From: Stenogyne calaminthoides
Lineage: Eukaryota; Streptophyta; Magnoliopsida; Lamiales; Lamiaceae
Assembly: GCA_037126765.1 (NCBI GenBank)
Contig: JBBCBC010000012.1
Coordinates: forward strand, 5,766,001 to 5,830,000
Direction: 5' to 3'
Length of the DNA: 64,000 bases
Below the pieces are notes generated by a model. The model saw only the letters and a list, made by a program, of their open reading frames with translations, made no database searches and was not told the origin of the DNA. Made by a program: the position numbers and the translations under genes. The stretch's first letter is position 1. Each line of letters opens with the position of its first letter. Of this stretch, positions 33,308 through 46,014 are shown in pieces.

Positions 33308-36300
33308 ATGTATGCATCATCTGCTCCTGTTCTAATGAAGAAGGATAGTTTAAAAGATGTTCGTCGATCGGTAACATATCATCCCACCATTTGGGGAGAT
33401 CATTTTCTTAAATACACTTCACACATTACGGTATATATATTATTTAACTTGCTCTAAGTTTTGCCCTTAATTGATTATATATATTATTTTATCTGTTACA
33501 ATAATACAAAATATATATCATCGAATTTTACGCAAATTCTTAAGACATGCCCGATTATTTAATATATATATATATATGCTTACATATTATAAATTTATAC
33601 AAAAAAAATTGTGCGGTCTCATGGATCGAGTATATTAATTAAATTAGATCATTGGTTTAGATTAGTTTAATAGTAATATTTACTTGTAGGGATTAATAAG
33701 AATTGATCGCTAATTTTAACTAGATGAACTTAGCTAATTAATTTTCGACAAAAAAAAGACTGAAATTGACACATTCAGGATTAAAATTGAAAAAATACAA
33801 AATTACAGGACTAAAAAAATAATTATCTAAAGTTATATGACTAAAAGTTATATTTTCTCTCCTTTTCGCTCTGATAGTAATGCTATGAAAGAATTTCATC
33901 TTATCCTTAAGTTCGAACTTATAGATATATATGAAATTAATCCTTAAGTTCGAATTTGTAAATATATATGAAATTAATTCATTTATATTAATTATTAATT
34001 TCCAAAATAAATATAACTGTTTTGTACGTATGTTAATTTTACACTAGGATATTTGTGGTTCCGAGGAGAAAGAAATTGAAAGACAAAAAGAAGAAGTAAA
34101 GAAGTTGTTAGTGGAAACTCCAGATGATTCTACTCTTAAACTAGATTTGATTGATGCAATTCAACGCCTTGGGGTTGGTTATCATTTTGAGCAACAAATT
34201 GAAAAATCCTTGCGTCACATTCGTGACATCACTTATAACTCCAACTGCAAAAATGAGGATTTGCGCGTTGTTTCTCTTCGTTTTCGCCTGCTCAGACAAC
34301 AAGGCTACCATATTCCATGCGGTAAATATGTATTCCTAACTTCCTTGGAATTCGTTTTTCATCCAAAAAAATTTAACTATTCAATTTTGATTCCATAATT
34401 ATCTTGATTGTCCAATTTTAATTTGGTCTCATTTTCGTCGAAAAACATAAACTTTTGTCGTTTCGATCATGCGCACATCACGTGCCGATTAAAATTGGGG
34501 GTTTCAGAGCTCGTAGCTGACGTGGACGCTGACTGTTAAACAAAAAAATATATTTTTAAAAATTTTGAAAGAGCAAAAAAATTTCTCCTAAGTTGCGGAA
34601 AAAATTAACTTTTGTTTAACAGTCAGCGCCCACGTTAGCTATGAGCTCGGAAGCTCCCAATTTTAATCAGTATGTGACTTACGCATGATAAAAAAAATTA
34701 CAAAATTTATATTTTCCAGCTAAAATGAGACCTGAATCAAACAATCTAGATAGTTATGAAACCAAAATTAAATATTAAAATTTTTAGGACGAAAAATAGA
34801 TTACAAAAATTTATGGAACCAATTTTTTTTTTCACGAATTAATTGGTCACTTTTGCCATTTATGCATGGGATTGTAGTGCAATTAATCTTTCATTCATCC
34901 ACATGCATGTCTCATGTATGATGTATGAGCTTTATCGCAAATAAACATATTACTCAATCCATCAAAAGTATGCTCACTTATCTTATTTGTCTGTCCAATA
35001 AAAGTATGTACATTCCTTTTAAGGAGTCAAACACATGATCTCCACCCTCCAATCATACTCTTTAACAAAAAATAATCATTTAATTTATAAATTGACGCCA
35101 CAGTATCCTAGACTTTATCTTTTGTTTAAACTTGTGTCAAAACAAGTGATCATACTTTTCATGGCTAGAGGGATTTGTATTATATATGTAGGATGGAGAA
35201 AGAAATACTCCCAAGTAATAATTAATTATAATGGCAAGAACTTATGCGAATCCAAGTTCACGTGAACTCATTTTCTTCAAGTATCATTGTTGTGTACACA
35301 AAATTTTACTGTAATATATGCATATATACTATCACTATTGTGCATACGAAGTGTCATTATTTAAAAACCTAAGCTTTAAATGTGCTAGATTTTTAACAAT
35401 GACACGCATATCAATGATATATATTGTGTATGCATAGTAGTGGTACTAGAAAACGAAAGATCGAATATGACATTTTTATTCTTGAATAGAATGGTAACGC
35501 ATAGGTCGCGCGACTGTGCGACCCATGCACGACCACTCTATTCAAGGATAAACACGTCATAAAAGGGCAAAAAAAATACTCATTTAGTCAAAGGGACAAA
35601 AAAAGAGTTTGAACTATGAAATAAGGGCAAAAAAGAGTTAGTCCCAATATTTAAACAAGATTAATATTTTGTATTTATTGATTTATGACTTTCTCATTGC
35701 AGATGTGTTCAAAAAATTCCAAGATGATGAAGGAAATTTTAACAAGGGGTTGATAAGTGATGTTGAAGGGCTATTAAGCTTGTACGAGGCATCAAATTAT
35801 GGAATAGATGGAGAGGAAATTCTGGACAATGCATTACAATTTTCTTCGTATCATCTTATAAAATCTAATTCTCTTTCACCACTTATCAAAGAAGCTTTGA
35901 ATGTCCCTATTAGCAAGACTTTGATAAGGTTGGGAGCCACAAAATTCATCCCTATTTACCAACAAAATGAGTCTCATAATCAAATATTACTCAATTTCGC
36001 AAAATTAGACTTCAATAAAGTGCAGAAGATACATCAAAAAGAGATATGCCAGATCACCAGGTTAGCTGCATGCCTGTGTGTACCACATTTTTATTTACAA
36101 TCAACCTTGTACTAAAATTAAGATAAATTGCAAATAACTTCTCGAGTTTTTTTATATTTTTGTAATTAAATCACTTAAAAAAAATTAATATCATAATTAA
36201 CCTTTTGTCATTTCATTTGGTGCAGGGGATTATATTTTGGTAAATTATAGTTGACGTGATAAATAGTCTAATTAAGAAAATAAAAAAGGTGGTGTGTGGC

Positions 36301-38827
36301 GCTTTATAGATTAGAGGACGGTGATTAAATTGTAAAAATACAAATAATTATATAAAATAATTCATGAATAAAAAATCAACGAAATATAATTCGGTTTGAA
36401 GGAGAAGTTGAAAAAAACGGAAGGGGAAGCAGATGAAATAGAGGGTGTGTCGTCGTTTTGTTCATACAGTGACACATATGTATTGCTTGGTTCTTACAGT
36501 ACACATGTTTATCCTTAATACAATAACACATATTTTCCCTTATAGTAATAAGTGAATTTTTTTTATTTTATCTTTGCATAATTTTTTTGGAAACTCCGTT
36601 TAACTCGTGAATTAAATCAACAAATTTTTATCCCCATCTCAATTTATACTAATATTACACGTAATATATTTTAAAAGAGGGCTTCTCATATGTTGTAAAA
36701 ATATTAAACACGCGTTTATGAATATATTTGCCATTTTTTCTCTTATATATAATATAATACCAAATTATTGTAGGTGGTGGAAGAATTTAGACTTCACAAA
36801 TAAACTGCCTTTTGCAAGAGATAGAGTAGTGGAATGCTACTTTTGGATATTGTCAGTCTACTTTGAGCCCAAATACGAGTTTGCCAGAAGAATACTAACT
36901 AAAGTCATTGCTGTGACTTCCATCATTGATGACATTTATGATGTTTATGGAACACTGGACGAGCTTCAATTTTTTACAGATACTCTTCAAAGGTCGATCT
37001 TAGTACTATATATAATTTATTTATTTATATATTGTGAAAAAAATGATTTTTACATTAATTTTATATTGAACTCTGCCAGTTGGGAAATTAATGAGGGGAA
37101 CCAACTACCACCATACATGAAGATATGTTACGAAGCTCTTTTGGGTGTTTATGGTGAAATGGAAGATGAAATGGTAAAAGTTGGCAAATCATACCGTGTC
37201 CAGTATGCAAAAGATCACGTAATTAATGATGTCACTAGTTTGGAAAGTCATTTCATTCATGTAGCATGACACAAAATTCTAATATAAATTTGATTTCAAT
37301 TCTTATCATCCATGACAAATTAAAGTCTTTTATGGAACAGATGTCTTGTGCACTTTAAGTGTATTTTATCAAAACATGTAACTCTTTTTTACTGAAATGT
37401 TTCAAAAATACATTTAAGTTGCAAAATGCACCCGGTGCACAAACCAGTTGCACATATTTCACTAAAACAAATTACATATTTAAAAAACACACTTATGTTG
37501 CACAGGTGCACAAAAGATCTACTCTTTCTTTAGTGATCTCCAGTACTAAAATTGAGTTCACGTGAACACTCTTTTTCTAGTGTGTCACTGTTATTAGAGC
37601 AAACAATTCGAGTCCAGCCTGATGGGCTGACCCAACCAACACAAAGGTAAGTATGAGTTGAGAAGGGGCTTTAAATACAAGCCCAAAAAACCTTGGCCTA
37701 ATTGGCTTGGGTCAATTTGTCCCGTGAAATAATGGGCGGCCTGTTTGGCCCATCGTTAATTCTAATTGTTTTTTTAAAAAATAATTTATCATTTTTACTA
37801 GGATTTAAACTTAGAGTATTATAAAATTATGTTCTTGTTGAAGAATTTGATTTATGTGGATATAACATGAAAATATATTTTCAAATATAAAATATTAATG
37901 TGGAGTATTTGAAATCTTTCTTTGAATTATGTGCTTCAATTAAATGCAAATTGTGGGTGAAAAAAGTGTTTATTTGGCCTCAATTTCTTATATTATCCAG
38001 GATTTCGGATAGATATAATAAAATTATGCAATATTCAACTTTGAACGATGTGAACAATGTACATTGATTCTAGGTGAGTTAGTATTTTAATGCTTATTTT
38101 TTGTTTCTAAAAGATTATATTTAGTACATATATATATATTTTTAATTATAAAAATAAAAAAATTATCGTTGGGCTGACCTATTGGCACGCTAACCCATGT
38201 AAAAGGATGGACTATATTTTTACTGGTCCGATGAGGGTTTGGACTGGGCCGACCTAGCCCAATAGTATTAATTGGCCCATTGGGATAGACAAGACCGCTC
38301 GAAAGTTATTCATATATAATAAGTATCACTATTGCGCATAAAAAGTCTAGCTAGTTGTTTAAAAAAATAATTAAATTTTTAAACAGTGACACTTCGTATG
38401 TACAATAATAATTATACTCATTATGCATAATAATAACATTTCGTATGCACAATAGTAAATACTTGAAAAAATAGTTACGTGCATTCGAAAATACATTTTT
38501 TGTAGATGAATAAATTGATTGGTGCCTACTTTGACGAGGCAAAATGGTATTATAATACGTACACACCAAGTATGGAAGAGTACATGAAGGTGGCACTTGT
38601 ATCTGGTGGTTACATGATGTTGTCAACGACGTCGTTAGTTGGTATGGGAGATGATGTTTCAAAGGAAGACTTTGATTGGGTTTCGAGTGAACCAACAATG
38701 GTTCGAGCAGCCTCAATTATTTGTAGATTAATGGACGACATGGTCGGATATGGGGTAACATTTTTTATTCAAATTATGATTTTAGTTCATCATACAAGCT
38801 ATATCATTTGCGTATATGAGCATTTAA

Positions 38828-38858
<31 letters not shown>

Positions 38859-39547
38859 CGCAAATATAATGAGGTAATTTTGAACTTGTGAGAGCGTTTT
38901 ATATGAAAAGGCTAAAATTTATTAAGTAATAATATAAAATGAATAGGAGTTAAGAGGGTCAAAAATTATAAATTCGCATACAATATCATTGCACATGAAT
39001 AATTTATTATGCATAATATGTTATAGGAGATGTATATCAATCCAAACTTGATACAAAATTAGAATTTAGTAAAAAACAAATTTCTCAGTTGAGAATTAAT
39101 TGGATAGAAATAAGGATAAATTGTAAAAAATAGGCCTTATCTCTGTTATTAGTTGGAGCCTGAGAATTGAACTTTTGATTTTTATAGGGCAGATACCGAA
39201 TTTTCCTAGTTTTGCAAAAAAAAAAAAAAAAGGTCTCAGTTAATTTTTTAGGCAAAACAGCCACATGCGAATTGACAAAATATCCCCATGGTTTGCCTAT
39301 GAATTTTCCCGATATCCTTTTCTTTTCAACAATATGAAAGTTTGTTTCATGTCTTATAAAAGTTAAATTTGATCCTGAATTGTAATTAGTGACAAAAACT
39401 AGTCTTGTTCTACAATGAAACTCATAAGTCAATATGTGTTCATTAGTCAACATACGGTGCACCTGGTGGATATAAGACTTTGTTTTTCATTGAATAGAAT
39501 TTAACAAATCAACTAAATTTTGTTATTAACTGTATATTTAGATACTT

Positions 39548-39598
<51 letters not shown>

Positions 39599-40083
39599 TT
39601 TTTTGAGATCCATCATGTCACGTGAGGGAAGACCAAAGTTCATTAATAGTCAAAAAATAAAATCACAAATAGAGTAAATTGGTAAAGTTAAGTTTAATTT
39701 GAATTGATTTCACAACATGTCTGACATTACATAATCTCACATAAATTATTTGTCTATATTTTGCACAGTTTGAACAAAAAATCACAGCTGTAGAGTGTTA
39801 TATGAATCAAAATGGTGGGTCGAAGATGGAAATTTTTGGTGAACTTGAAAGACAAGTGAAGAAAGCATGGAAGGATATGAATAAAGAATGTCTTGAGCCT
39901 AGGGCAGTGGGTATGCCTATTCTTACGTGTGTTCTCAATCTTGCTCGTGTCATAAATCTTTTATACGTGGGTGAAGATAGCTATGGAAGTTCAAGTGGTA
40001 AAACCATTGACATAATCAAATGTGTACTCATTGACCTGTTTTGTTCTAGCTATTTGGAGATTTCTAGTGTATGGTATAACTGA
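33308..40083 (+). CDS. sesquiterpene synthase, TPS-a type, seven exons
   Basis: Exons: 33308-33430, 34048-34321, 35703-36060, 36774-36992, 37080-37218, 38506-38754, 39769-40083. All introns are GT-AG and the phases agree, giving 558 residues with no internal stop, a normal TPS-a length. Motifs: RRx8W at 19-29 (no plastid transit peptide ahead, so probably cytosolic), RDR at 267-269, DDIYD at 304-308 and the second metal-binding motif DDMVGYGFE at 448-456, in which Gly takes the usual Ser/Thr place. Such enzymes ionise farnesyl diphosphate with Mg2+ to make sesquiterpenes; the product cannot be read from the sequence. The C-terminus runs past the usual end, which is normally a few residues after VLID, for about 15 residues to TGA. 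Intron 5 begins after YAKDH and all seven exons follow the family pattern. It looks functional. Confidence 0.88.
34384..34770. mobile_element. foldback element in synthase intron 2
   Basis: Left arm GATTAAAATTGGGGGTTTC and GACGCTGACTGTTAA pair with right arm TTAACAGTCAGCG and CTCCCAATTTTAATC. Pairing continues outward to the flanks for roughly 190 bp each side. No coding sequence lies in the short loop. It behaves as a long-arm MITE of unknown family. Confidence 0.65.
34951..35207. mobile_element. Stowaway-like MITE in synthase intron 2
   Basis: The left end is TACTCAATCCATCAAAAG, and the right end contains GTAGGATGGAGAAAG. Both resemble the CTCCCTCCGTCC terminus of plant Stowaway elements with a TA flank. 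The ends are diverged, so borders are approximate. Confidence 0.45.
37590..38310. mobile_element. GGGCTGACC-rich MITE-like remnant in synthase intron 5
   Basis: GATGGGCTGACCC near the left edge and GGGCCGACCTAGCCC near the right edge repeat the same words in an AT-rich interior, like the GGCCCG words of the hAT MITE at 48342-49178. Clear inverted termini and a duplication were not found. Confidence 0.35.
39541..39605 (+). repeat. (AT)n plus poly-T run in synthase intron 6
   Basis: Alternating AT for about 35 bases is followed by about 25 T. A similar shorter (TA)n is at 38835-38858. These are simple sequence repeats. Confidence 0.9.
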
Positions 40084-40202
40084 TGGGGCTGAATCCTGTG
40101 TCCCCAAAATTAAAATAATAAGATAAGCTTTATTTGATGGGAGGGATTTGGGTTTGGAGTAACACTGATACAGAATGAGTCATCACCTTTAATATATGTT
40201 AT

Positions 40203-41958
40203 TGTTGAGATATTTTAGTTTTGATAATTTATGTCAAAACATTATTAACTTGTGTTATTCGAGCTAATTTACAGATAACAAGTTAAGGGGGAACGAAAGA
40301 ACAAATTGTGGGGGAACTCAAGAAATCAGCAGAAGATGATCGAGATCAAACGAGGCTGCAGACGAGTCGTGATCGAGATCAGATGAGTCAGATGAGTTCC
40401 GGAATCAACTGATGAGCTGTGCAAATCAAATGTGAAGAAAAAAAAAAAAGCCAAAGAAATCGTAAGAGAATGTTGCGATCGAAAGATGAGCAAAAGAGAC
40501 CGATCAAGATCGACGCGGATCAAGATCGATATAAAAGATGAAAGGTATGAGACCGACGAGATCGACGTGATCGAGATCGATATGATAAACTGATATGCTA
40601 ACCTAATGCAGATGACCTGATGCTATCCTGAGATAATCCTGAAGATATGTTGATCTGATCAATGAAATGATCGATCGTGCAAAGAAGAAATCGATAGCTC
40701 GAAATAATGTGACTGAGGGTCGATGTCTGACTCAGAGAACTCAACTCAAGAAACCCGAAAGTGTCAAGATGCCCGACGATAAGGTCCGGCAAGAGAAGTC
40801 TCATTAAATCAAGAACCCGAGACTCAAAGAAGTTATCAAGAAATCAAGGCTCAGATAACCTCAAGGTTCGATAGCTCAGATAACCCAAGGCTCGACAGAA
40901 TCAAGATCCCGAGACTCGATAAGATCTTGAAGAATATACCAAGAGACTCGTAAGAAATCAAGAATATAAATCAAGAAGATTCAAATTTTCGCCGACGAGA
41001 CCAATGAGAGGAAGACGACAAGCCCGAAAAGCTACAAAAAGCTACAGAGTAGTATGGATTTAAATGTGATTCTCTCCAACGGTAACATTCAAATTCACAC
41101 TATAAATACAAGTTCTTCCTTCATTATCAAGAGTGGATGAATGTGGAAGAGTACGGAGAATGCAAAGAAACGATGCTACAGAGCTAAGAAGATATGGGTT
41201 CCAAAGTAGCTTCCCAACCAAGGTCGTGGTGCCGATGACGCGAGTCCCAAATATGGCCCGATCAGAAGACGGCTAAGGCACTCAACAGGAATTGTGCTCC
41301 CAATCCTATATACTCAAGCAATCCCACCATAGAACACAGATCTAGAAATACACGCATATATTCAAGAGTGTTCTACCCTAGATCTAAGCACAAATGTTAT
41401 ATCCTAAGTTTAGAGAGATTTTCATCCTTAAGATTGAGGCTAAACAAATGTAAGAGAAAATCTCAACCTAGTTGGAAACCAAACAAACCTTTACCCAAAC
41501 TCTAAGTTAGGTTAAGATTGTTAGGTGAGTGTGAACTCCCAGAACATCTATCGGCAATCCCGCGAGGGAGATAAGTCCCGCTTTGAGTGTGAACTCGGTA
41601 AACATCTATCGGCAATCCCGTAAGGGAGATAAGTCCCGCTGAAAAGCGAACTCCCAAAACATCTCGCCATCCAAAGGAGGGGTATAAGTCCCGCAGTTAA
41701 AGAAGGTTAAGGTTCCCCTGTTAAGGGAAGAGTGGATGTAGGATCGGGTTTCGTCCAACCACTATAAAAATCTCGTGTGTTCTTTATCGCTTTATGTTCA
41801 TACTTGCCATATGCATTCGACATAAAGCAAAACAACATACATCGTTCTTAAAAGCGAAAAAATTTGGTATCACCATTCCTCACCCCTCGCTTTTATATGC
41901 ATCACACGAAAATGATCCGCTTCCGCACACACAAAATCGGTTTTAATCGGACTTCACA
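40203..41958 (+). repeat. family-A LTR 1 of copy 3
   Basis: It begins TGTTGAGATATT and ends ACTTCACA. The core promoter hairpin and TATA box are at 41055-41108. Three GGGAGATAAGTCCCG-type units lie at about 41525-41690. Confidence 0.85.
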
Positions 41959-42099
41959 AAGGGTATCGAGAGGGTTGTTCAACAGATCACTATTTTCAAA
42001 GTGATCGCCTGAACTAATCTAATTTTTAAAACAAAAACCCGATCTCCGTAAATGCATATATTTTCAAATGTTTTAAGGCCATTATCAAAAAAAAGAAAT
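41959..42099 (+). repeat. family-A internal domain 1 of copy 3
   Basis: The domain is 141 bp: a degraded primer-binding site (GGGTATCGAGAG), then a palindrome arm and a decayed purine tract AAAAAAAAGAAA before the next LTR. Confidence 0.75.
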
Positions 42100-43876
42100 T
42101 GTTGATATTTTAGTTTTGATAATTTATGCCAAAACATTATTAACTTGTGTTATTCAAGCTAATTTACAGATAACAAGTTAAGGGGGAATGAAAGAACAAA
42201 TTGAGGGGGAACTCAAGAAATCAGAAGAAGATGATCGAGATCAGACGAGGCTGCAGACGAGTCGTGATCGAGATCAAATGAGTCGATGAGTTCGAATCAA
42301 CCCGATGAGTCAGGCAAATCGATGTGAAGAAAAAAGCTAAAAGCCAAAGAAATCGTAAGAGAAGGTTGCGATCGTAAAGATGAGCAAAAGAGACTGATCA
42401 AGATCAGACGTGATCAAGATCAGATATAAAGATGAGCAGATGAGACTGATCGAGATCAGACGTGATCGAGATCAGATATGATAAACTGATATGCTAACCT
42501 AATGCAGATGACCTGATGCTATCCTGAGATAATCCTGAAGATATGTTGATCCGTCACGAGCCGATCGATCGTGCAAAGAAGAAATCGATAGTCTGAAATA
42601 ATGTGACCCGAGGGTCGATGTTCGGTTTAGAGAACTCGAACTCAAGAAACTCGAAGTGTCAAGATGCCCGATCGTGCAAGGTTCCCCTTAAGAGAAGTCT
42701 GGTGAATCAAGGACCTGAGACTCAGTAAGTTACTGAAGAAACTGAAGGCTCAGATAACCTGAAGGCTCAGATAACCTGAAGGTTCAGATAGCTCCGATAA
42801 CCTGAAGGTTCGGATAGCTCGATAACTCAAGGCTCGCATGTAAATCAAGATCCTCAAGAATATAGCCGTAGAGACTCGTAAGAAATCAAGAATATAGCCA
42901 AGTAGATTCAAATTGACGAGACCAATGAGAGGAAGACGACAAGCCTGAAAAGCTGCAAAAAGCTACAGAGTAGTATGGATTTGAATGTGATTCTCTCCAA
43001 CGGTAACATTCAAATCCACACTATAAATACAAGTTCTTCCTTCATTATCAAGAGTGGATGAATGTGGAAGAGTACGGAGAATGTAGCAAACGATGCTACA
43101 GAGCTAAGAAGATATGGGTTCCAGCAGTTCTCAGCCAAGGTCGCGTGCCAGATGATGCGAGTCCTGAAATATGGCCTGATCGTAGCACGGCTAAGGCACT
43201 CAACAGGAATTGTGCTCCCAATCCTATATACTCAAGCAATCCCACCATAGAACACAGATCTAGAAATACACGCATATATTCAAGAGTGTTCTACCCTAGA
43301 TCTAAGCACAAATGTTATATCCTAAGCTTAGAGAGATTTTCTCATCCTTAGCATTGAGGCTAAACAAATGTAAGAGAAAATCTCAACCTAGTTGGAAACC
43401 AAACAAACCTTTACCCAAACTCTAAGTTAGGTTAAGATTGTTAGGTGAGTGTGAACTCCAGAACATCTATCGGCAATCCCGCGAGGGAGATAAGTCCCGC
43501 TGAGTGTGAACTCCAGAAACATCTATCGGCAATCCCGTAAGGGAGATAAGTCCCGCTGAGTGCGAACTCGGTAAAACATCTCGCCATCCAAAGGAGGGGT
43601 ATAAGTCCCAAGCAGTTAAAGAAGGTTAAGGTTCCCCTGTGTTAAGGGAAGAGGGATGTAGGGACGGGTTTCGTTCAACCACTATAAAATCTCGTGTGTT
43701 CTTTATCGCTTTATGTTCATACTTGCCATATGCATTCGACATAAAGCAAAACAACATACATCGTTCTTAAAAGAGAAAAATTTGGTATCACCATTCCCTC
43801 ACCCCTGTTTTTATATGCATCACACGAAATGATCCGCTTCCACACACACAAAATCGGTTTTAATCGGGACTTCACA
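42100..43876 (+). repeat. family-A LTR 2 of copy 3
   Basis: This LTR is 1777 bp, collinear with its neighbours. It keeps GATCAGA words where LTR 1 often reads GATCGA. Core promoter at 42976-43030. Confidence 0.85.
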
Positions 43877-44013
43877 GTGGTATCAAAGCGGGTTGTTCAA
43901 CGATCACTATTTTCAAAGTGATCGCTCAACTAATCTAATTTTTAAAACAAAACCCGATTTCAAATGCATATATTTTCAAATGTTTTAAGGCCATTATCAA
44001 AAAATCGGGAAAT
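43877..44013 (+). repeat. family-A internal domain 2 of copy 3
   Basis: The domain is 137 bp with TGGTATCAAAGC at 43878-43889, one change from the iMet primer-binding site. It has a single unit and ends in AAAAAATCGGGAAA, a decayed purine tract. Confidence 0.8.
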
Positions 44014-45755
44014 TGTTGGGATATTTTAGTTTTGATAATTTATGCCAAAACATTATTAACTTGTGTTATTCAAGCTAATTTACAGATAACAAGTTAAGGG
44101 GGAACGAAAGAACAAATTGAGGGGGAACTCAAGAAATCAGAAGAAGATGATCGAGATCGACGAGGTCAGAGACGAAGTCGTGATCGAGATCGATGAGTCG
44201 ATGAGTTCCTAATCAACCGATGAGTCAGGCAAATCGATGTGAAGAAAAAAGCTAAAGCCAAAGAAATCGTAAGAGAAGGTTGCGATCAGAAGATGAGCAA
44301 AAGAGACTGATCAAGATCAGACGTGATCAAGATTAGATATAAAGATGAGCAGATGAGACTGATCGAGATCAGACGTGATCGAGATCAAATATGATAAACT
44401 GATATGCTAACCTAATGCAGATGACCTGATGCTATCCCCGAGATAATCCTCGAAGATATGTTGATCCGGTCACGAAATTTGCCGATCGATCGTGCAAAGA
44501 AGAAATCGATAGTTCCGAGTCAATGTGACCGAGGGTCGATGTTCGATTTAGAGAACCGAACTCAAGAAACCCGAAAGGTCGGTATGCCCGATCGTGCAAG
44601 GTTCCCCTTAAGAGAAGTTTGCTGAATCAAAGACCTGAGACTCAAAAATTAAGTTATCAAGAAATCAAGGCTCGGGATAACCTAAAGGTTCGGATAGCTC
44701 GATAACTCAAGGCTCGCATCCCCGAATCAAGATCCTCAAGAATATAGCCAAGTTAGAGACTCGTAAGAAATCAAGAATATAGTAAGCGATTCAAATTGAC
44801 GAGACCAATGAGAGGAAGACGACAAGCCCGAAAAGTCGCAAAAGTTACACAGTAGTATGGATTTGAATGTGATTCTCCCAACGGTAACATTCAAATCCAC
44901 ACTATAAATACAAGTTCTTCCTTCATTATCAAGAGTGGATGAATGTGGAAGAGTACGGAGAATGTAGCAAACGATGCTACAGAGCTAAGAAGATATGGGT
45001 TGATAACAAAGAATTCCCAACCAAGGTCGTGGTGCCGATGACGCGAGTCCCGAAATATGGCCCGACAGAAGACTCCGCTTAAGGCATTCAATAGAATTGT
45101 GCTCCCAATCCTATATACTCAAGCAATCTCACCATAGAACACAGAGCTAGAAATACACGCATATATTCAAGAGTGTTCTACCCGCACAAATGCTATATCC
45201 TAAGCTTAGAGAGATTTTCTCATCCTTAGCATTGAGGCTAAACAAATGTAAGGGAAAATCTCAACCTAGTTGGAAACCAAACAAACCTTTACCCAAACTC
45301 TAATTAGGTTAAGATTGTTAGGTGAGTGTGAACTCGGTAAACATATATTGACAATCCCGTGAGGGAGATAAGTCCCGCTTGAGTGTGAACTCGGTAAACA
45401 TCTATCGGCAATCCCGTAAGGGAGATAAGTCCCGCTTGAGTGCGAACTCGGTAAACATCTTGGCCATCCCGTGAGGGGTATAAGTCCCGCAGGTTAAAGA
45501 AGGTTAAGGTTCCCCTGTGTTAAGGGAAGAGTGGATGTAGGACGGGTTTTGTCCGAACCACTATAAAATCTCGTGTGTTATTTACTGCTTTATGTTCATA
45601 CTTGCCATATGCATTCGATTACAAGCAAAAAAACACACATCGTTCTTAAAAGCGAAAAATTTGGTATCACAATTCCCTCACCCCTGTTTTTATATGCATC
45701 ACACGAAATGATCCGCTTCCGCACACACAAAATCAGTTTTAATCGGGACCTCACA
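44014..45755 (+). repeat. family-A LTR 3 of copy 3
   Basis: This LTR is 1742 bp, from TGTTGGGATATT to GACCTCACA. Core promoter at 44857-44910. Confidence 0.85.
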
Positions 45756-46014
45756 GTTATGTATTTTCTTTAATAAATTTACTAATTATTGTCGTTGTTT
45801 TCCTTCTGTTATTACATTGATCTCATTCTTTGGGAACAAGTTAGAGTTTTACGTTTCATTAGATAGGTGTTCTATTTTCATTTCCAAGGACACCTTTGAT
45901 TATCGATTAATATATATTTCCAAAAATTTCCTGAGTACTTGAGACGTAGTCTCACCCTTTTGTAGAGCGCGCTGCATCATCTGATATCCAGATTTAGGGG
46001 TTTCCGCTGCTAGG

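Larger units (their letters stand above)
40203..45755 (+). mobile_element. family-A element with three LTRs, copy 3
   Basis: LTRs at 40203-41958, 42100-43876 and 44014-45755 are separated by internal domains of 141 and 137 bp. The flanking duplication is GTTAT (40198-40202 and 45756-45760), perfect across the whole array. It inserted as, or became, one unit, and the extra LTR-internal segment most simply arose by unequal recombination after insertion. No protein motif is present. It lies inside the 5' LTR of the element at 40166-50178. Confidence 0.9.

Noticed and set aside
40321..40640. GATCGA-rich stretch as a possible array of binding sites or CRISPR-like repeats
   Set aside because: Spacing is irregular, the words overlap, and the whole zone belongs to the LTR. 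There are no regular spacers.
43058..43351. 97-codon plus-strand frame in family-A LTR 2
   Set aside because: It lies in the LTR leader and is not conserved in the two sister LTRs, which have stops and frameshifts at the same place.
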